From NCBI GenBank assembly GCA_040755915.1, contig JBFLWM010000001.1, forward strand, positions 1-64,000: a DNA stretch of 64,000 bases. The letters are read 5' to 3'. The notes beneath the pieces are model-generated. The model saw nothing but the letters and a program-made list of their open reading frames with translations, was not told the DNA's origin and searched no databases. Positions 16,862-25,596 of this stretch are shown here, piece by piece. The position numbers were made by a program, and so were the translations under genes. This DNA is from Sulfurivermis sp040755915. GTDB lineage: Bacteria; Pseudomonadota; Gammaproteobacteria; Thiohalomonadales; Thiohalomonadaceae. Within the stretch, counting starts at the first letter, position 1. The number at the start of each line of letters is the position of its first letter.

Positions 16862-16934
16862 AACCGCGAAGGACGCAAAGGAACGCTAAGTAAACAGCAT
16901 TTTCCTTTGCGCGACTTCGCGTACTTTGCGGTTA
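16862..16934. repeat. Inverted-repeat element C (leuB-asd junction)
   Basis: The left arm (16862-16890) reads AACCGCGAAGGACGCAAAGG then AACGCTAAG. The right arm (16904-16934) is its inverse, CTTTGCGCGACTTCGCGTAC then TTTGCGGTTAA. The loop is only about 13 bp. This is the most compact gene-less version of the family and should form a long hairpin in the transcript. Confidence 0.8.
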
Positions 16935-16955
16935 ATGACTTTTCAGGAGTCTGAA

Positions 16956-18068
16956 ATGAAAAAGGTAGGTCTGGTTGGTTGGCGCGGTATGGTCGGTTCG
17001 GTGCTGATGGGGCGCATGCGCGAGGAGAAGGACTTCGATCTCATCGATCCGGTGTTCTTCACCACCTCCAACGTCGGCGGCAAGGGCCCGGCCATCGGCA
17101 AGGATGTGCCGCCGCTCAAGGATGCCATGAGCGTTGACGAGTTGAAGGCGATGGACGTGATCATCACCTGCCAGGGTGGTGACTACACCAAGGAGGTCTA
17201 TCCGCAGTTGATGGCCGCCGGCTGGAAGGGCTACTGGATCGACGCCGCCTCCACCCTGCGCATGAAGGATGACGCCATCATCATTCTCGACCCGGTCAAC
17301 AAGAACGTCATCCAGGACGGTCTGAAGAAGGGCATCAAGACCTACGTTGGCGGCAACTGCACCGTGTCCCTGATGCTGATGGCCATCGGCGGCCTGTTCG
17401 AAAAGGGCCTGATCGAGTGGATCGCCCCGCAGACCTACCAGGCGGCCTCCGGTGCCGGCGCGCGCAACATGCGCGAGCTGATCCAGCAAATGGGCGCCAT
17501 CAATGGCGAGGTGAAGTCCCTGCTGGATGATCCGGCCTCCGCCATCCTGGAGATCGACAAGAAGGTGGCCGATTTCATCCGCTCCGACCGCTACCCGCTG
17601 GATGCCTGGCCGGTGCCCCTGGCCGGTTCGCTGATCCCGTGGATCGACGTGCAGCTGGAATCGGGCCAGTCGAAGGAGGAATGGAAGGCGCAGGTGGAGT
17701 GCAACAAGATCCTCGGCCGCTCCAACCAGCAGATCCCCATCGACGGCCTGTGCGTGCGCATCGGCGCCATGCGCTGCCACAGCCAGGCGCTGACCATCAA
17801 GATGACGAAGGACGTGCCGCTGGATGAGATCCACGGCATCATCGCCGCCCACAACGACTGGGTGAAGGTGGTACCCAACGATCGCCAGATCACCATGGAG
17901 CAGCTGACCCCGGCGGCCGTTACCGGCACTCTCACGGTACCGGTCGGCCGCATGCGCAAGCTGAACATGGGCAAGGAGTATCTGTCCGCCTTCACCGTTG
18001 GCGACCAGCTGCTGTGGGGCGCCGCCGAACCGCTGCGCCGCATGCTGCGCATCCTGCTGGAGGCTTGA
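16956..18068 (+). CDS. asd: Aspartate-semialdehyde dehydrogenase
   Basis: This 370-aa enzyme reduces aspartyl phosphate to the semialdehyde in the aspartate pathway (Lys, Thr, Met, diaminopimelate). VGLVGWRGMVGSVLMGRM is the NADP-binding start, and the catalytic cysteine is C135 in GGNCTVSLML. The form matches the long E. coli-type Asd. ATG 16956 follows AGGAG; the ORF extends upstream into the repeat arm without a plausible start there. A non-catalytic paralogue follows. Confidence 0.97.
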   Translation: MKKVGLVGWRGMVGSVLMGRMREEKDFDLIDPVFFTTSNVGGKGPAIGKDVPPLKDAMSVDELKAMDVIITCQGGDYTKEVYPQLMAAGWKGYWIDAASTLRMKDDAIIILDPVNKNVIQDGLKKGIKTYVGGNCTVSLMLMAIGGLFEKGLIEWIAPQTYQAASGAGARNMRELIQQMGAINGEVKSLLDDPASAILEIDKKVADFIRSDRYPLDAWPVPLAGSLIPWIDVQLESGQSKEEWKAQVECNKILGRSNQQIPIDGLCVRIGAMRCHSQALTIKMTKDVPLDEIHGIIAAHNDWVKVVPNDRQITMEQLTPAAVTGTLTVPVGRMRKLNMGKEYLSAFTVGDQLLWGAAEPLRRMLRILLEA

Positions 18069-18080
18069 GGCCGTTTTTGC

Positions 18081-18161
18081 GCAACCAAAGTACGCGACGT
18101 GGCGCGAAGGGAACGCCTACCTTGTCTGTCTTCGCGTAACGTTGCGTACTTCGCGGTTAAC
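18081..18161. repeat. Inverted-repeat element D (asd-usg junction)
   Basis: The left part (18081-18116) reads GCAACCAAAGTACGCGACGT then GGCGCGAAGGGAACGC. The right part (18130-18161) is CTTCGCGTAACGTTGCGTAC then TTCGCGGTTAAC. This copy has more mismatches than A-C, suggesting an older insertion of the same family. Confidence 0.7.
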
Positions 18162-18175
18162 ATGTTTGGTTTTGT

Positions 18176-19183
18176 ATGAGTAAAAAACTTGATGTCGCCG
18201 TGGTCGGTGTTTCCTCCCTGGTGGGGGAGACGCTGGTGAATCTCCTCGCCGAGCGGGATTTCCCGCTGGGCAAGCTTCATCCGCTGGACAGTGCCGACGA
18301 GGCCGGTGGCCGGGTGGAGTTCAAGGGCAGCCACCTGCGGGTGGGGGATGTCGCCCGCTTCGATTTTTCCCAGGTACAGCTGGCCTTTTTCTGCGCTGAC
18401 GCGGAAATTTCCGCGGTTCATGCGCCGCGCGCGGCGGATGCCGGTTGCGTGGTCATCGATGACAGCGGCCTGTTCCGCATGGAGCCGGATGTGCCGCTGG
18501 TGGTGGCCGAGGTGAATCCCGCGGCGCTGGCCGGCTGGCAGGCGCGCCGCATCATCGCCAATCCCAATGCCTGCACGGTGCTGATGCTGACTGCCCTCAA
18601 GCCGATTTACGATGCCGTCGGCATCACGCGCATCAATGTCGCCACCTATCAGGCGGTGTCCGGCGCCGGCCGTGCCGGGCTGGAGGAACTGGGCCGCCAG
18701 ACCGCCGACCTGCTCAACATGCGCGGCATCGAAACCCCGGTTTTTTCCAGGCAGATTGCCTTCAACATCCTGCCCGTGATCGGTGAGCTGGAGGACAACG
18801 GCTATACCCGCGAAGAGATGAAGATGGTGCGGGAGACGCGCAAAATCCTCGGCGATGAGGCCATCGGCGTGAATCCCACCACGGTGCGCGTGCCGGTTTT
18901 TTTCGGACACGCCATGGCGCTGCACATCGAAACCCGCGACAGGATCACAGCGGCCCGCGTGCGGGAACTGTTACAAAACGCGCCAGGCGTGGATGTCGAC
19001 GAAGAGCGCCCCACCCCGGTGACCGAGGCCTCGGGCGAGGATGCCGTATTTGTGGGGCGGATACGAGAGGATATCTCCCAGCAAAAAGGTCTGGATATGT
19101 GGCTGGTGGGGGATAATGTGCGCAAGGGAGGTGCATTAAACTGTATTCAAATTGCTCAGATCTTGGTAAAAGGCTATATGTGA
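18176..19183 (+). CDS. usg: USG-1-type aspartate-semialdehyde dehydrogenase paralogue
   Basis: This 335-aa protein has the Asd fold: VAVVGVSSLVGETLV as the nucleotide-binding start, and NVATYQAVSGAGRAGLEEL. In active short-type Asd enzymes the catalytic site reads ANPNCS. Here it reads ANPNAC: A132 stands at the catalytic position and C133 one residue later. This fits a USG-1-like paralogue that is not a classical Asd. It lies between asd and fimV, as usg-like genes do in several gammaproteobacteria. Its function is unknown. Confidence 0.8.
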   Translation: MSKKLDVAVVGVSSLVGETLVNLLAERDFPLGKLHPLDSADEAGGRVEFKGSHLRVGDVARFDFSQVQLAFFCADAEISAVHAPRAADAGCVVIDDSGLFRMEPDVPLVVAEVNPAALAGWQARRIIANPNACTVLMLTALKPIYDAVGITRINVATYQAVSGAGRAGLEELGRQTADLLNMRGIETPVFSRQIAFNILPVIGELEDNGYTREEMKMVRETRKILGDEAIGVNPTTVRVPVFFGHAMALHIETRDRITAARVRELLQNAPGVDVDEERPTPVTEASGEDAVFVGRIREDISQQKGLDMWLVGDNVRKGGALNCIQIAQILVKGYM

Positions 19184-19302
19184 GTTAAAGTTACTGCCGA
19201 TACATAAAGCTTGTTGAGAGGAACATGTCTCAACTGCCCGTTCAGGAATACTAAAAGCCCGCCACGTGGACGCCGGTCCCGGGGGATAACTAGGGAGTGA
19301 GG

Positions 19303-22011
19303 ATGGTGCGAAAGCTGGCCTACCCGTTGCTGTCGCTAATGTTCGTTTTGCCGTCAGCGGCCTATGCCTTGGGGATGGGGGACATCAAACTACGTTCTGC
19401 CCTGAACCAGCCGTTTAATGCGGAAATCGAACTGTTGTCCGTCTCTGCCGACGAGGCGGAATCCCTCAAGGTCAATCTTGCCTCCTACGAGACCTTTGCC
19501 CGGGTCGGCCTGGATCGCCCTGCCGCGCTGATGTTCCTGCGCTTCAACGCCGAGCACCGTGACGGTCGCCACTACATCAAGGTCACCTCCACCGAACCCA
19601 TCCGGGAACCCTTCCTGAGCTTCCTGGTGGAGACCAGCTGGAGCTCCGGTCGTCTGCTGCGTGAGTACACCGTGCTCATCGATCCGCCGGGCATGGGGCA
19701 GGAAGAACCGCCCGCCGTGCAGGCCCCGGTGGTTGCCACCACTCCGGCCCCCGCCGCCACCCGTACCGCCCCGACAGCAGCCGCGCCGGCCATCGTGAGC
19801 GGTACCGCTCCGACCACCGCGCCGGCGCGCGTCAGCACCCTGCCCAGCGGCGGGTTGAGCTACGGCCCGGTCAAGGCCGACGAGACCCTCTGGTCCATCG
19901 CCAGCCGTATGCGCCCGAACAAGTCGGTGACCACCCAGCAGATGATGATGGCCCTGCTCAAGGCCAACCCCGAGGCCTTCTACGACAACAACGTCAACCG
20001 CCTGAAGATGGGGTACGTGTTGCGCATTGATGACCCGGCCATGATCGCCGCCATGAGCCATGCCGAAGCGGTGCGTGCCATCAGTGCACAGAACCGTGCC
20101 TGGCAGGATCAGACCAAGCGGGCGGGTGCCGCCGCAGGCGAGCGCCCGACGACCGCCAGCACGGCGCAGGCGTCCCGCGCCGTGGCCGCCCCGGCGGAGC
20201 CCCGCCTCAAGCTGGTGGCACCGGAAGGCGAGGGCAAGCAGGCCGGTGGCACCGCCGCCGATGCCGCCGCGGCAGACAACATGCGCAAGGAACTGCTGCT
20301 GGCCCAGGAGACGGCCGAGGCACAGCTGCGCGAAAACGAACAGCTGAAGAAGCGCATGCAGGAGCTGGAAGGCCAGCTGTCGTCCATGCAGCGCCTGCTG
20401 TCGCTGAAGGATTCCGATCTGGCCGCGATGCAGCAGCAGATGGGACAGGCCCCGGCCACTCCCGCTGCTCCGGCAGCTCCGGCGGCCGAACCGGCCCCGG
20501 CCGAGACACCGGCCGCCCCGGTTGCTGCGGCTCCGGCTACCGAGCCTGCCACCGTCGCCCCGGCGGTGGAGGAGCCGAAGCCGGCTGCTCCGGCGGAGGA
20601 AGCCAAGCCGGTGGCGGAAGAACCCAAGAAGCCGGCCGCGCCGGCCAAGCCGAAGCCGGTTGCCAAGCCGGTGCCTGCCGCCCCGGCGGCCCAGCCCAGC
20701 CTGCTGGACGATCTGCTGGCTGATCCGCTGATGCTGGGTGGTGCCGGCGCCGTGGTGCTGGCCCTGCTGGTGCTGGTTGGTCTGATGGTCAAGCGTCGCC
20801 GTGCCGGCGGCCCCGGCTTCAGCGAAAGCATTCTGACCGCGGGCGGTACCTCGCTGCTCAACTCCAAGACCACAGCCTCCGGTGCGCCGTCCGAGGAGAG
20901 TTCGCTGTTCAGCGACCTGGCCGTCAGCGGCATGAACAGCCTGCAGGGCGGTGAGGCGGAGGTCGACCCGCTGACCGAGGCGGATGTGTACATGGCCTAT
21001 GGCCGTTACCAGCAGGCGGAGGAGTTGCTCAAGGAAGCGCTGAACAGCCATCCCGAGCGCCACGACATCAAGGTGAAGCTGCTGGAGGTGTACTACTCCA
21101 CCAAGGATCGTGCCGCTTTCGAGCCCCTGGCCGACGAGGTATTCAACGCCCTGGAGGGCAACGGCCCGCTGTGGGGCAAGGTCTTGGTCATGGGGCACGA
21201 ACTGTGCCCGGACAACCCGATGTTCAGTGCGGCACCGGAAGCCGGCGCCGGGCTGGAACTGGGCGGGCACGACGCCGGTGGCGAGGTGCTGGATATCGGT
21301 CTCGATCTGGATGCCCTGGCGGAGGATATGGAGTCCTCGGCCGAGGGCGGTGGTACCGCCTTCAATCTCGACCTCGGTGTCGACTTCTCTGACCTGGAGG
21401 AGGAGGCCGCGGCGGCGCCGGCCCCGGCGCTGACGCCCAAGAAGCCGGCGGCCGAGGAACCGGCTGACGTGGTATTTGACCTGAGCGGTCTGGAGGAAGA
21501 GGCGGCAGCCGAGCCTGCTCCGGCACCGGCTGCGGAGCCCGCGGCGGAGGCCGCACAGGCCGAGCCATCCATGGAGTTTGACCTGGGTGACCTCAACTTC
21601 GGTGAGGCGGAGGCTGAGGCCCCGGCTGCCGAGGCGGCGCCGGCAGCCAAGAAGGAAGAGCATTCCCTCGACTTCGAGCTGGGCGATCTGGGGCTGGACA
21701 TGGGTGAGGAGGCGGCAGCCGAGGCGCCTGCCGCAGAGGTCGCGATGGACCTCGGGCTGGAGGCCCCCGCCGCCGAGGTTGATCTGGGGCTGGAGGCGCC
21801 GGCGGGAGAGGTGGATCTGGGTGACCTTGGTGATCTGGGCGATCTGGACCTCGGCGATCTCGACGCCGTCGGCACCAAGCTGGATCTGGCCAAGGCCTAC
21901 GTGGACATGGGCGAGCCGGACAGCGCGCGCAGCATCCTCAACGAGGTGCTGGCCGAGGGTGACGACAAGCAGAAGGCCCAGGCCCAGGAACTGATTAACC
22001 AGCTTTCCTGA
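19303..22011 (+). CDS. fimV: FimV/HubP-family polar landmark protein
   Basis: This protein of about 902 aa has a signal peptide, the FimV N-terminal region (LGMGDIKLRSALNQPFNAEI), a periplasmic LysM-like segment near YGPVKADETLWSIASRM, and a coiled coil (about residues 330-385). A Pro/Ala-rich linker precedes one membrane helix (LMLGGAGAVVLALLVLVGLM). The cytoplasmic part is long and acidic with repeats such as VDLGLEAP, ending in the conserved FimV C-terminal motif LDLAKAYVDMGEPDSARSIL. Family members organise the cell pole and type IV pili. ATG 19303 and GTG 19297 are both possible starts. Confidence 0.93.
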   Translation: MVRKLAYPLLSLMFVLPSAAYALGMGDIKLRSALNQPFNAEIELLSVSADEAESLKVNLASYETFARVGLDRPAALMFLRFNAEHRDGRHYIKVTSTEPIREPFLSFLVETSWSSGRLLREYTVLIDPPGMGQEEPPAVQAPVVATTPAPAATRTAPTAAAPAIVSGTAPTTAPARVSTLPSGGLSYGPVKADETLWSIASRMRPNKSVTTQQMMMALLKANPEAFYDNNVNRLKMGYVLRIDDPAMIAAMSHAEAVRAISAQNRAWQDQTKRAGAAAGERPTTASTAQASRAVAAPAEPRLKLVAPEGEGKQAGGTAADAAAADNMRKELLLAQETAEAQLRENEQLKKRMQELEGQLSSMQRLLSLKDSDLAAMQQQMGQAPATPAAPAAPAAEPAPAETPAAPVAAAPATEPATVAPAVEEPKPAAPAEEAKPVAEEPKKPAAPAKPKPVAKPVPAAPAAQPSLLDDLLADPLMLGGAGAVVLALLVLVGLMVKRRRAGGPGFSESILTAGGTSLLNSKTTASGAPSEESSLFSDLAVSGMNSLQGGEAEVDPLTEADVYMAYGRYQQAEELLKEALNSHPERHDIKVKLLEVYYSTKDRAAFEPLADEVFNALEGNGPLWGKVLVMGHELCPDNPMFSAAPEAGAGLELGGHDAGGEVLDIGLDLDALAEDMESSAEGGGTAFNLDLGVDFSDLEEEAAAAPAPALTPKKPAAEEPADVVFDLSGLEEEAAAEPAPAPAAEPAAEAAQAEPSMEFDLGDLNFGEAEAEAPAAEAAPAAKKEEHSLDFELGDLGLDMGEEAAAEAPAAEVAMDLGLEAPAAEVDLGLEAPAGEVDLGDLGDLGDLDLGDLDAVGTKLDLAKAYVDMGEPDSARSILNEVLAEGDDKQKAQAQELINQLS

Positions 22012-22030
22012 CCCTTCAGGCAGTACAATG

Positions 22031-22071
22031 AACGTCCCCGGCCGGGCCACCCGCCGGGGACGTTTGTTTTT
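22031..22071 (+). terminator. Terminator after fimV
   Basis: A 12-bp stem, AACGTCCCCGGC (22031-22042) with GCCGGGGACGTT (22053-22064), is followed by TTGTTTTT. This is a good intrinsic terminator separating fimV from truA. Confidence 0.85.
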
Positions 22072-22127
22072 GGCGGCAGAAACCGCTTTTACCTGTAACT
22101 TGCATCTTTCCTCTTGAATCTCTGGTT

Positions 22128-22910
22128 ATGCGTATCGCCGCAGGCATTGAGTACGACGGCAGCCGTTACGGCGGCTGGCAGGCACAGTCCCACGATCCCA
22201 ACACCCTGCAGGCGCGGGTGCAGGAGGCGCTGTCGCGTATTGCGGACCATCCGGTAGAGGTGGTCTGCGGCGGGCGCACCGACGCCGGGGTGCATGCCAG
22301 CGGCCAGGTGATCCACTTCGATACCGGGGCGGTGCGGCCGATGCACGCCTGGGTGATGGGCGGAAACTCCCACCTGCCGCCGGACATCGGCCTGCGCTGG
22401 GCGCAGCCGGCGGCCGATGATTTCCATGCCCGTTTTTCCGCCCGCCGCCGCGCCTACCGCTATGTGATCCTCAACCGCCCCTACCGGCCGGCATTGCTGT
22501 CCCGGCGGGTGTGCTTCGACTACCGTCCGCTGGATGCGGAGCGCATGGCGGCGGCGGCACAGCCCCTGCTCGGTGAGCACGACTTTTCCTCCTACCGCGC
22601 CGTGGCCTGCCAGGCGCGCAGTCCGGTGCGTACCCTGTACCGACTGGATGTGCAGCGCCAGGGCGAACTGATCCTGCTGGATATCGAGGCCAACGGTTTC
22701 CTGCACCACATGGTGCGCAACATCGCCGGGGTGCTGATGGCCATCGGCGCCGGCGAGCGGCCGGTGGAGTGGAGCCGGGAGGTGCTGGAATCGCGCGACC
22801 GCAGCGCCGGCGGCGTGACGGCACAGCCCTGGGGCCTGTACCTGGTGCGCATCGACTATCCGCCGGAGTTCGGGATTCCGCCGCTTCCGCCCCCTGCGCT
22901 GGTTTGGTAA
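22128..22910 (+). CDS. truA: tRNA pseudouridine(38-40) synthase
   Basis: This 260-aa enzyme isomerises uridines 38-40 in the tRNA anticodon arm. The N-terminus RIAAGIEYDGSRYGGWQ and the catalytic aspartate block CGGRTDAGVHASGQV are diagnostic. FLHHMVRNIAGVLMAIG lies near the C-terminus. It is followed 13 bp later by trpF, the truA-trpF order being common in proteobacteria. Confidence 0.97.
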   Translation: MRIAAGIEYDGSRYGGWQAQSHDPNTLQARVQEALSRIADHPVEVVCGGRTDAGVHASGQVIHFDTGAVRPMHAWVMGGNSHLPPDIGLRWAQPAADDFHARFSARRRAYRYVILNRPYRPALLSRRVCFDYRPLDAERMAAAAQPLLGEHDFSSYRAVACQARSPVRTLYRLDVQRQGELILLDIEANGFLHHMVRNIAGVLMAIGAGERPVEWSREVLESRDRSAGGVTAQPWGLYLVRIDYPPEFGIPPLPPPALVW

Positions 22911-22923
22911 TCTGCGCCCCTTC

Positions 22924-23550
22924 ATGCGTACACGAGTGAAAATCTGCGGCATTACCCGCCCGGAAGACGGCATCGCGGCGGCCCGTCTCGGCGCCGATGC
23001 CATCGGTCTGGTGTTCTATGCCCCCAGCCCGCGTGCCGTGACCGTGGCGCAGGCACAGGCGGTGTGCGCGGCGCTGCCCCCCTTCGTCAGTGTGGTGGGC
23101 CTGTTCGTGGACGCCCCGGCGGCCGAGGTGCTGGAGGTGTTGCAGGCCGTCCCCCTCGATGTGCTGCAATTCCACGGCGACGAGGCCCCGGCCTATTGCG
23201 CCGCCTTTGACCGGCCGTATCTCAAGGCCCTGCGCATGCGCGACGGCCTCGACGTGGCGGCCGAAGCGCGGCGCTATGCCGACGCCCAGGGGCTGCTGCT
23301 GGATACCTATGTGCCGGGCGAGGCGGGCGGCACCGGCCGGAGCTTCGATTGGGCGCGCGTACCGCAAAAGCTGGACAAACCCGTCATCCTGGCCGGTGGT
23401 CTGACCCCGGACAACGTAGCCGAGGCCATTGCCACTGCCCGACCCTACGCCGTCGATGTGAGCGGCGGGGTGGAGCAGACCAGGGGAATCAAGAGTGCCG
23501 AGAAAATGGCGGCATTTATGCGAGGTGTAGAGAGTGCCCAAGACCGATAA
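22924..23550 (+). CDS. trpF: Phosphoribosylanthranilate isomerase
   Basis: This 208-aa TIM-barrel enzyme performs the third step of tryptophan synthesis. The catalytic cysteine is in VKICGITRPEDG at the N-terminus, and the catalytic aspartate lies around LDVLQFHGDEAP; VDVSGGVEQTRGIKS is the phosphate-binding end. It overlaps the following trpB. trpEGDC are not in the window. Confidence 0.96.
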   Translation: MRTRVKICGITRPEDGIAAARLGADAIGLVFYAPSPRAVTVAQAQAVCAALPPFVSVVGLFVDAPAAEVLEVLQAVPLDVLQFHGDEAPAYCAAFDRPYLKALRMRDGLDVAAEARRYADAQGLLLDTYVPGEAGGTGRSFDWARVPQKLDKPVILAGGLTPDNVAEAIATARPYAVDVSGGVEQTRGIKSAEKMAAFMRGVESAQDR

Positions 23551-24763
23551 GCCCATGAGCGGCGCGGAGTTGCAGCAACTGCCGGATGCCGGCGGCCATT
23601 TTGGCCCCTACGGCGGCCGCTTCGTGGCGGAAACCCTGATGGGGCCGCTGGAGGAGCTGCGCTTGGCCTATGAGCGCTACAAGGACGACGCGGAGTTCAT
23701 CGCCGAGTTCGAGTACGACCTCAAGCAGTTCGTCGGCCGGCCCTCGCCGCTGTACCTGGCGGAGCGCTGGACCGCGAAGCTGGGGGGGGCGAAGATTTAT
23801 CTCAAGCGCGAAGACCTCAACCACACCGGCGCGCACAAGATCAACAACACCATCGGTCAGGCCCTGCTGGCCAGGCGCATGGGCAAGACCCGCATCATCG
23901 CCGAGACCGGCGCCGGTCAGCACGGCGTGGCCACCGCCACCGTCGCCGCCCGTCTGGGGCTGAAGTGTGTGGTGTACATGGGCGCCACCGACGTCGAGCG
24001 GCAGAAGATCAACGTGTTCCGCATGCGCCTGCTGGGCGCCGAGGTGGTGCCGGTGTCCTCCGGCTCCAAGACCCTGAAGGATGCGCTGAACGAGGCGATG
24101 CGCGACTGGGTCACCAACATCGACGACACCTTCTACATCATCGGCACCGTGGCCGGTCCGCATCCCTATCCGGCGATGGTGCGCAACTTCCAGTCGGTCA
24201 TCGGCCGTGAGGCGCGCGAGCAGTGTATGGCCCAGGAAGGACGCCTGCCCGACGCCCTGGTGGCCTGCGTCGGCGGCGGCTCCAATGCCATGGGCCTGTT
24301 CTACCCGTTCCTCGCCGACGAGTCGGTCAAGCTGTACGGCGTCGAGGCCGGCGGTGAGGGCATCGAAAGCGGCCGCCACGCCGCGCGTTTTGCCACCGGT
24401 CGTCCCGGCGTGCTGCACGGCAACCGTACCTACCTGATGGAGGACGAGGACGGCCAGATCATCGAGTCCCACTCCGTCTCCGCCGGCCTGGACTATCCCG
24501 GCGTCGGCCCGGAGCATTCCTGGCTCAAGGACAGTGGCCGCGCCCAGTACGTCTACGCCACCGACGAGGAGGCGCTGGCCGCCTTCCACGACCTGACCCG
24601 TACCGAGGGCATCATGCCGGCCCTGGAATCCAGCCATGCCCTGGCCTATGCCATGAAGCTGGCGCCGACCATGGGCAAGGACCAGGTCATCATCGTCAAC
24701 CTGTCCGGCCGTGGCGACAAGGACATCCACACCGTGGCGGCGCTGGAGGGAATCAAGGTATGA
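23534..24763 (+). CDS. trpB: Tryptophan synthase beta subunit
   Basis: This 409-aa PLP enzyme joins indole and serine. The PLP lysine is in LNHTGAHKINNTIGQ, and the phosphate loop is VGGGSNAMG. GTG 23534 is taken as the start, overlapping trpF by 17 bp; ATG 23555 is an alternative that keeps the conserved GHFGPYGGRFVAETL. It ends with a 4-bp ATGA overlap into trpA. Confidence 0.96.
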   Translation: MPKTDKPMSGAELQQLPDAGGHFGPYGGRFVAETLMGPLEELRLAYERYKDDAEFIAEFEYDLKQFVGRPSPLYLAERWTAKLGGAKIYLKREDLNHTGAHKINNTIGQALLARRMGKTRIIAETGAGQHGVATATVAARLGLKCVVYMGATDVERQKINVFRMRLLGAEVVPVSSGSKTLKDALNEAMRDWVTNIDDTFYIIGTVAGPHPYPAMVRNFQSVIGREAREQCMAQEGRLPDALVACVGGGSNAMGLFYPFLADESVKLYGVEAGGEGIESGRHAARFATGRPGVLHGNRTYLMEDEDGQIIESHSVSAGLDYPGVGPEHSWLKDSGRAQYVYATDEEALAAFHDLTRTEGIMPALESSHALAYAMKLAPTMGKDQVIIVNLSGRGDKDIHTVAALEGIKV

Positions 24764-25569
24764 GCCGGTTGCAACAGACTTTTTCCGGGCTGAAGGCTTC
24801 CGGCCGCAAGGCGCTGATCCCCTTCATCACCGCCGGCGACCCGCAGCCCGGGATCACCGTGCCGCTGATGCATGCCCTGGTGGCGGCCGGTGCCGATGTC
24901 ATCGAGCTGGGCGTGCCGTTTTCCGACCCGATGGCCGACGGCCCGGTCATCCAGCGTGCCAGCGAGCGTGCCCTGGAGCACCACGTCAGCCTGCGCAACG
25001 TGCTGGAAATGGTGCGCACCTTCCGCCAGCAGGATGCCGATACGCCGGTGGTGCTGATGGGCTACCTCAATCCGGTGGAGGCCATGGGCTATGCCGCCTT
25101 TGCCGCGGCAGCGGCGCAGGCCGGCGTCGACGGCCTGCTCACCGTGGATATCCCGCCGGAGGAGGCGGGCGACCTGCTGGCCGCCCTCCAGTCCCATGCC
25201 ATCGACCCCATCTTCCTGCTGTCGCCCACCACCGCCGACAGCCGCATCGCCACCATCTGCCGGTCGGCCAGCGGCTTCGTCTACTACGTATCGGTGAAGG
25301 GCGTCACCGGCGCCGCCCACCTGGATATCGACGGTGTGCGTGCCCAGGTCGAGCGTATCCGTGCCCACACCGACCTGCCGGTGGGGGTCGGTTTCGGCAT
25401 CAAGGATGCCGACTCGGCCCGGGCGGTGGCCCAGGTGGCCGATGCGGTCATCGTCGGCTCGGCCCTGGTGCGCCGCATCGAGGAACTGCGCGACGATCCT
25501 GATACACTATTGGCCCAGACCGCCGGCCTGATCGGCGAATTGCGCCGCGCCCTCGATGGCGACAACTGA
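24760..25569 (+). CDS. trpA: Tryptophan synthase alpha subunit
   Basis: This 269-aa TIM-barrel subunit cleaves indole-3-glycerol phosphate and passes indole to TrpB. The catalytic glutamate/aspartate region is IELGVPFSDPMADGPVIQ, and GVGFGIKDADSAR carries the phosphate-binding loop. The ATG overlaps the trpB stop, so the pair is translationally coupled. Confidence 0.97.
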   Translation: MSRLQQTFSGLKASGRKALIPFITAGDPQPGITVPLMHALVAAGADVIELGVPFSDPMADGPVIQRASERALEHHVSLRNVLEMVRTFRQQDADTPVVLMGYLNPVEAMGYAAFAAAAAQAGVDGLLTVDIPPEEAGDLLAALQSHAIDPIFLLSPTTADSRIATICRSASGFVYYVSVKGVTGAAHLDIDGVRAQVERIRAHTDLPVGVGFGIKDADSARAVAQVADAVIVGSALVRRIEELRDDPDTLLAQTAGLIGELRRALDGDN

Positions 25570-25596
25570 CTAACGGCGGCAGCGAAGGATTCCACC

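Noticed and set aside
14513..18161. CRISPR array
   Set aside because: The repeats are inverted arms with genes between them, not regularly spaced direct repeats with spacers, and no cas genes are present.
19390..22050. 886-aa open frame antisense to fimV
   Set aside because: Arises from the repetitive Ala/Glu/Pro codons of fimV; the translation is Arg/Gly-rich with no signature.
22012..22127. trp leader peptide or attenuator upstream of truA-trpF
   Set aside because: The only hairpin there is the fimV terminator; no short ORF with adjacent Trp codons is visible.
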